Source: an uncultured Clostridium sp. (GTDB lineage Bacteria > Bacillota > Clostridia > TANB77 > CAG-508). From it: 13,639 bases of DNA. The notes beneath the pieces are model-generated. The model was given only the letters and a program-made list of their open reading frames with translations, made no database searches and was not told the DNA's origin. The number at the start of each line of letters is the position of its first letter. The first letter of the stretch is position 1. The position numbers were made by a program, and so were the translations under genes. The stretch spans positions 1-13,639 of the forward strand of contig CAMMLF010000037.1 of NCBI GenBank assembly GCA_946497585.1, given 5' to 3'. Below are positions 13,574-13,639 of this stretch, in pieces.

Positions 13574-13639
13574 AATTTCCCCCCTTAATAACTTTGTGAA
13601 ATCAATATTAGTATTTGTTATTTTTAAAAATATATGCAA

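Noticed and set aside
13602..13613. ATCAATATTAGT as a second copy of the toxin-antitoxin operator
   Set aside because: It matches only part of the palindrome and is short in an AT-rich background; chance similarity is likely.

Overview
The window is about 13.6 kb of very AT-rich DNA with strong AGGAGG-type ribosome binding sites, extended -10 promoters and hairpin/U-tract terminators. Gene content is that of a low-GC Gram-positive organism, most likely a Clostridia member of the Firmicutes: a VanRS-like two-component pair, a CmpB-family membrane protein, a CwlD-type amidase, SmpB, and a dehydrogenase of the 2,4-diaminopentanoate/dihydrodipicolinate reductase superfamily. No rRNA, tRNA, CRISPR array, insertion sequence or phage gene is visible.

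Layout. (1) 1-775 is non-coding, extremely AT-rich, and carries a perfect 16-bp inverted repeat plus three smaller hairpins. (2) 776-2532, plus strand: a membrane-anchored DUF2726 protein with its own terminator, then an orphan NAD(P)-dependent dehydrogenase with its own promoter. (3) 2643-8557, minus strand, read from right to left: a degenerate-GGDEF/EAL protein (probable c-di-GMP phosphodiesterase), an ADP-dependent NAD(P)HX dehydratase, an OmpR-type response regulator, a multi-pass histidine kinase and a five-helix CmpB-family protein. The last three form a compact regulator-kinase-membrane-protein unit with candidate operator repeats in front of the regulator. (4) 8757-9158, plus strand: a small Asn/Thr/Ser-rich exported, membrane-anchored protein. 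(5) 9197-10493, minus strand: SmpB and a cell-wall amidase. (6) 10578-13003, minus strand: an accessory-looking segment with an unrecognised 506-residue TPR protein bracketed by its own promoter and terminator, and a RelE/ParE-type toxin-antitoxin pair whose promoter overlaps a perfect 14-bp palindrome. (7) 13110-13573, minus strand: a second small exported, membrane-tethered protein whose outer part is a regular amphipathic repeat.

The window mixes housekeeping functions (translation rescue, metabolite repair, cell-wall hydrolysis) with envelope sensing and signalling. Its least explained parts are the 506-residue TPR protein, the two signal-peptide/low-complexity/anchor proteins, and the structured AT-rich leader at 1-340. 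I see no obvious multi-gene defence or biosynthetic system. Four starts were moved to internal ATGs, and one to an ATG 6 bases after an in-frame TTG, because of Shine-Dalgarno placement.
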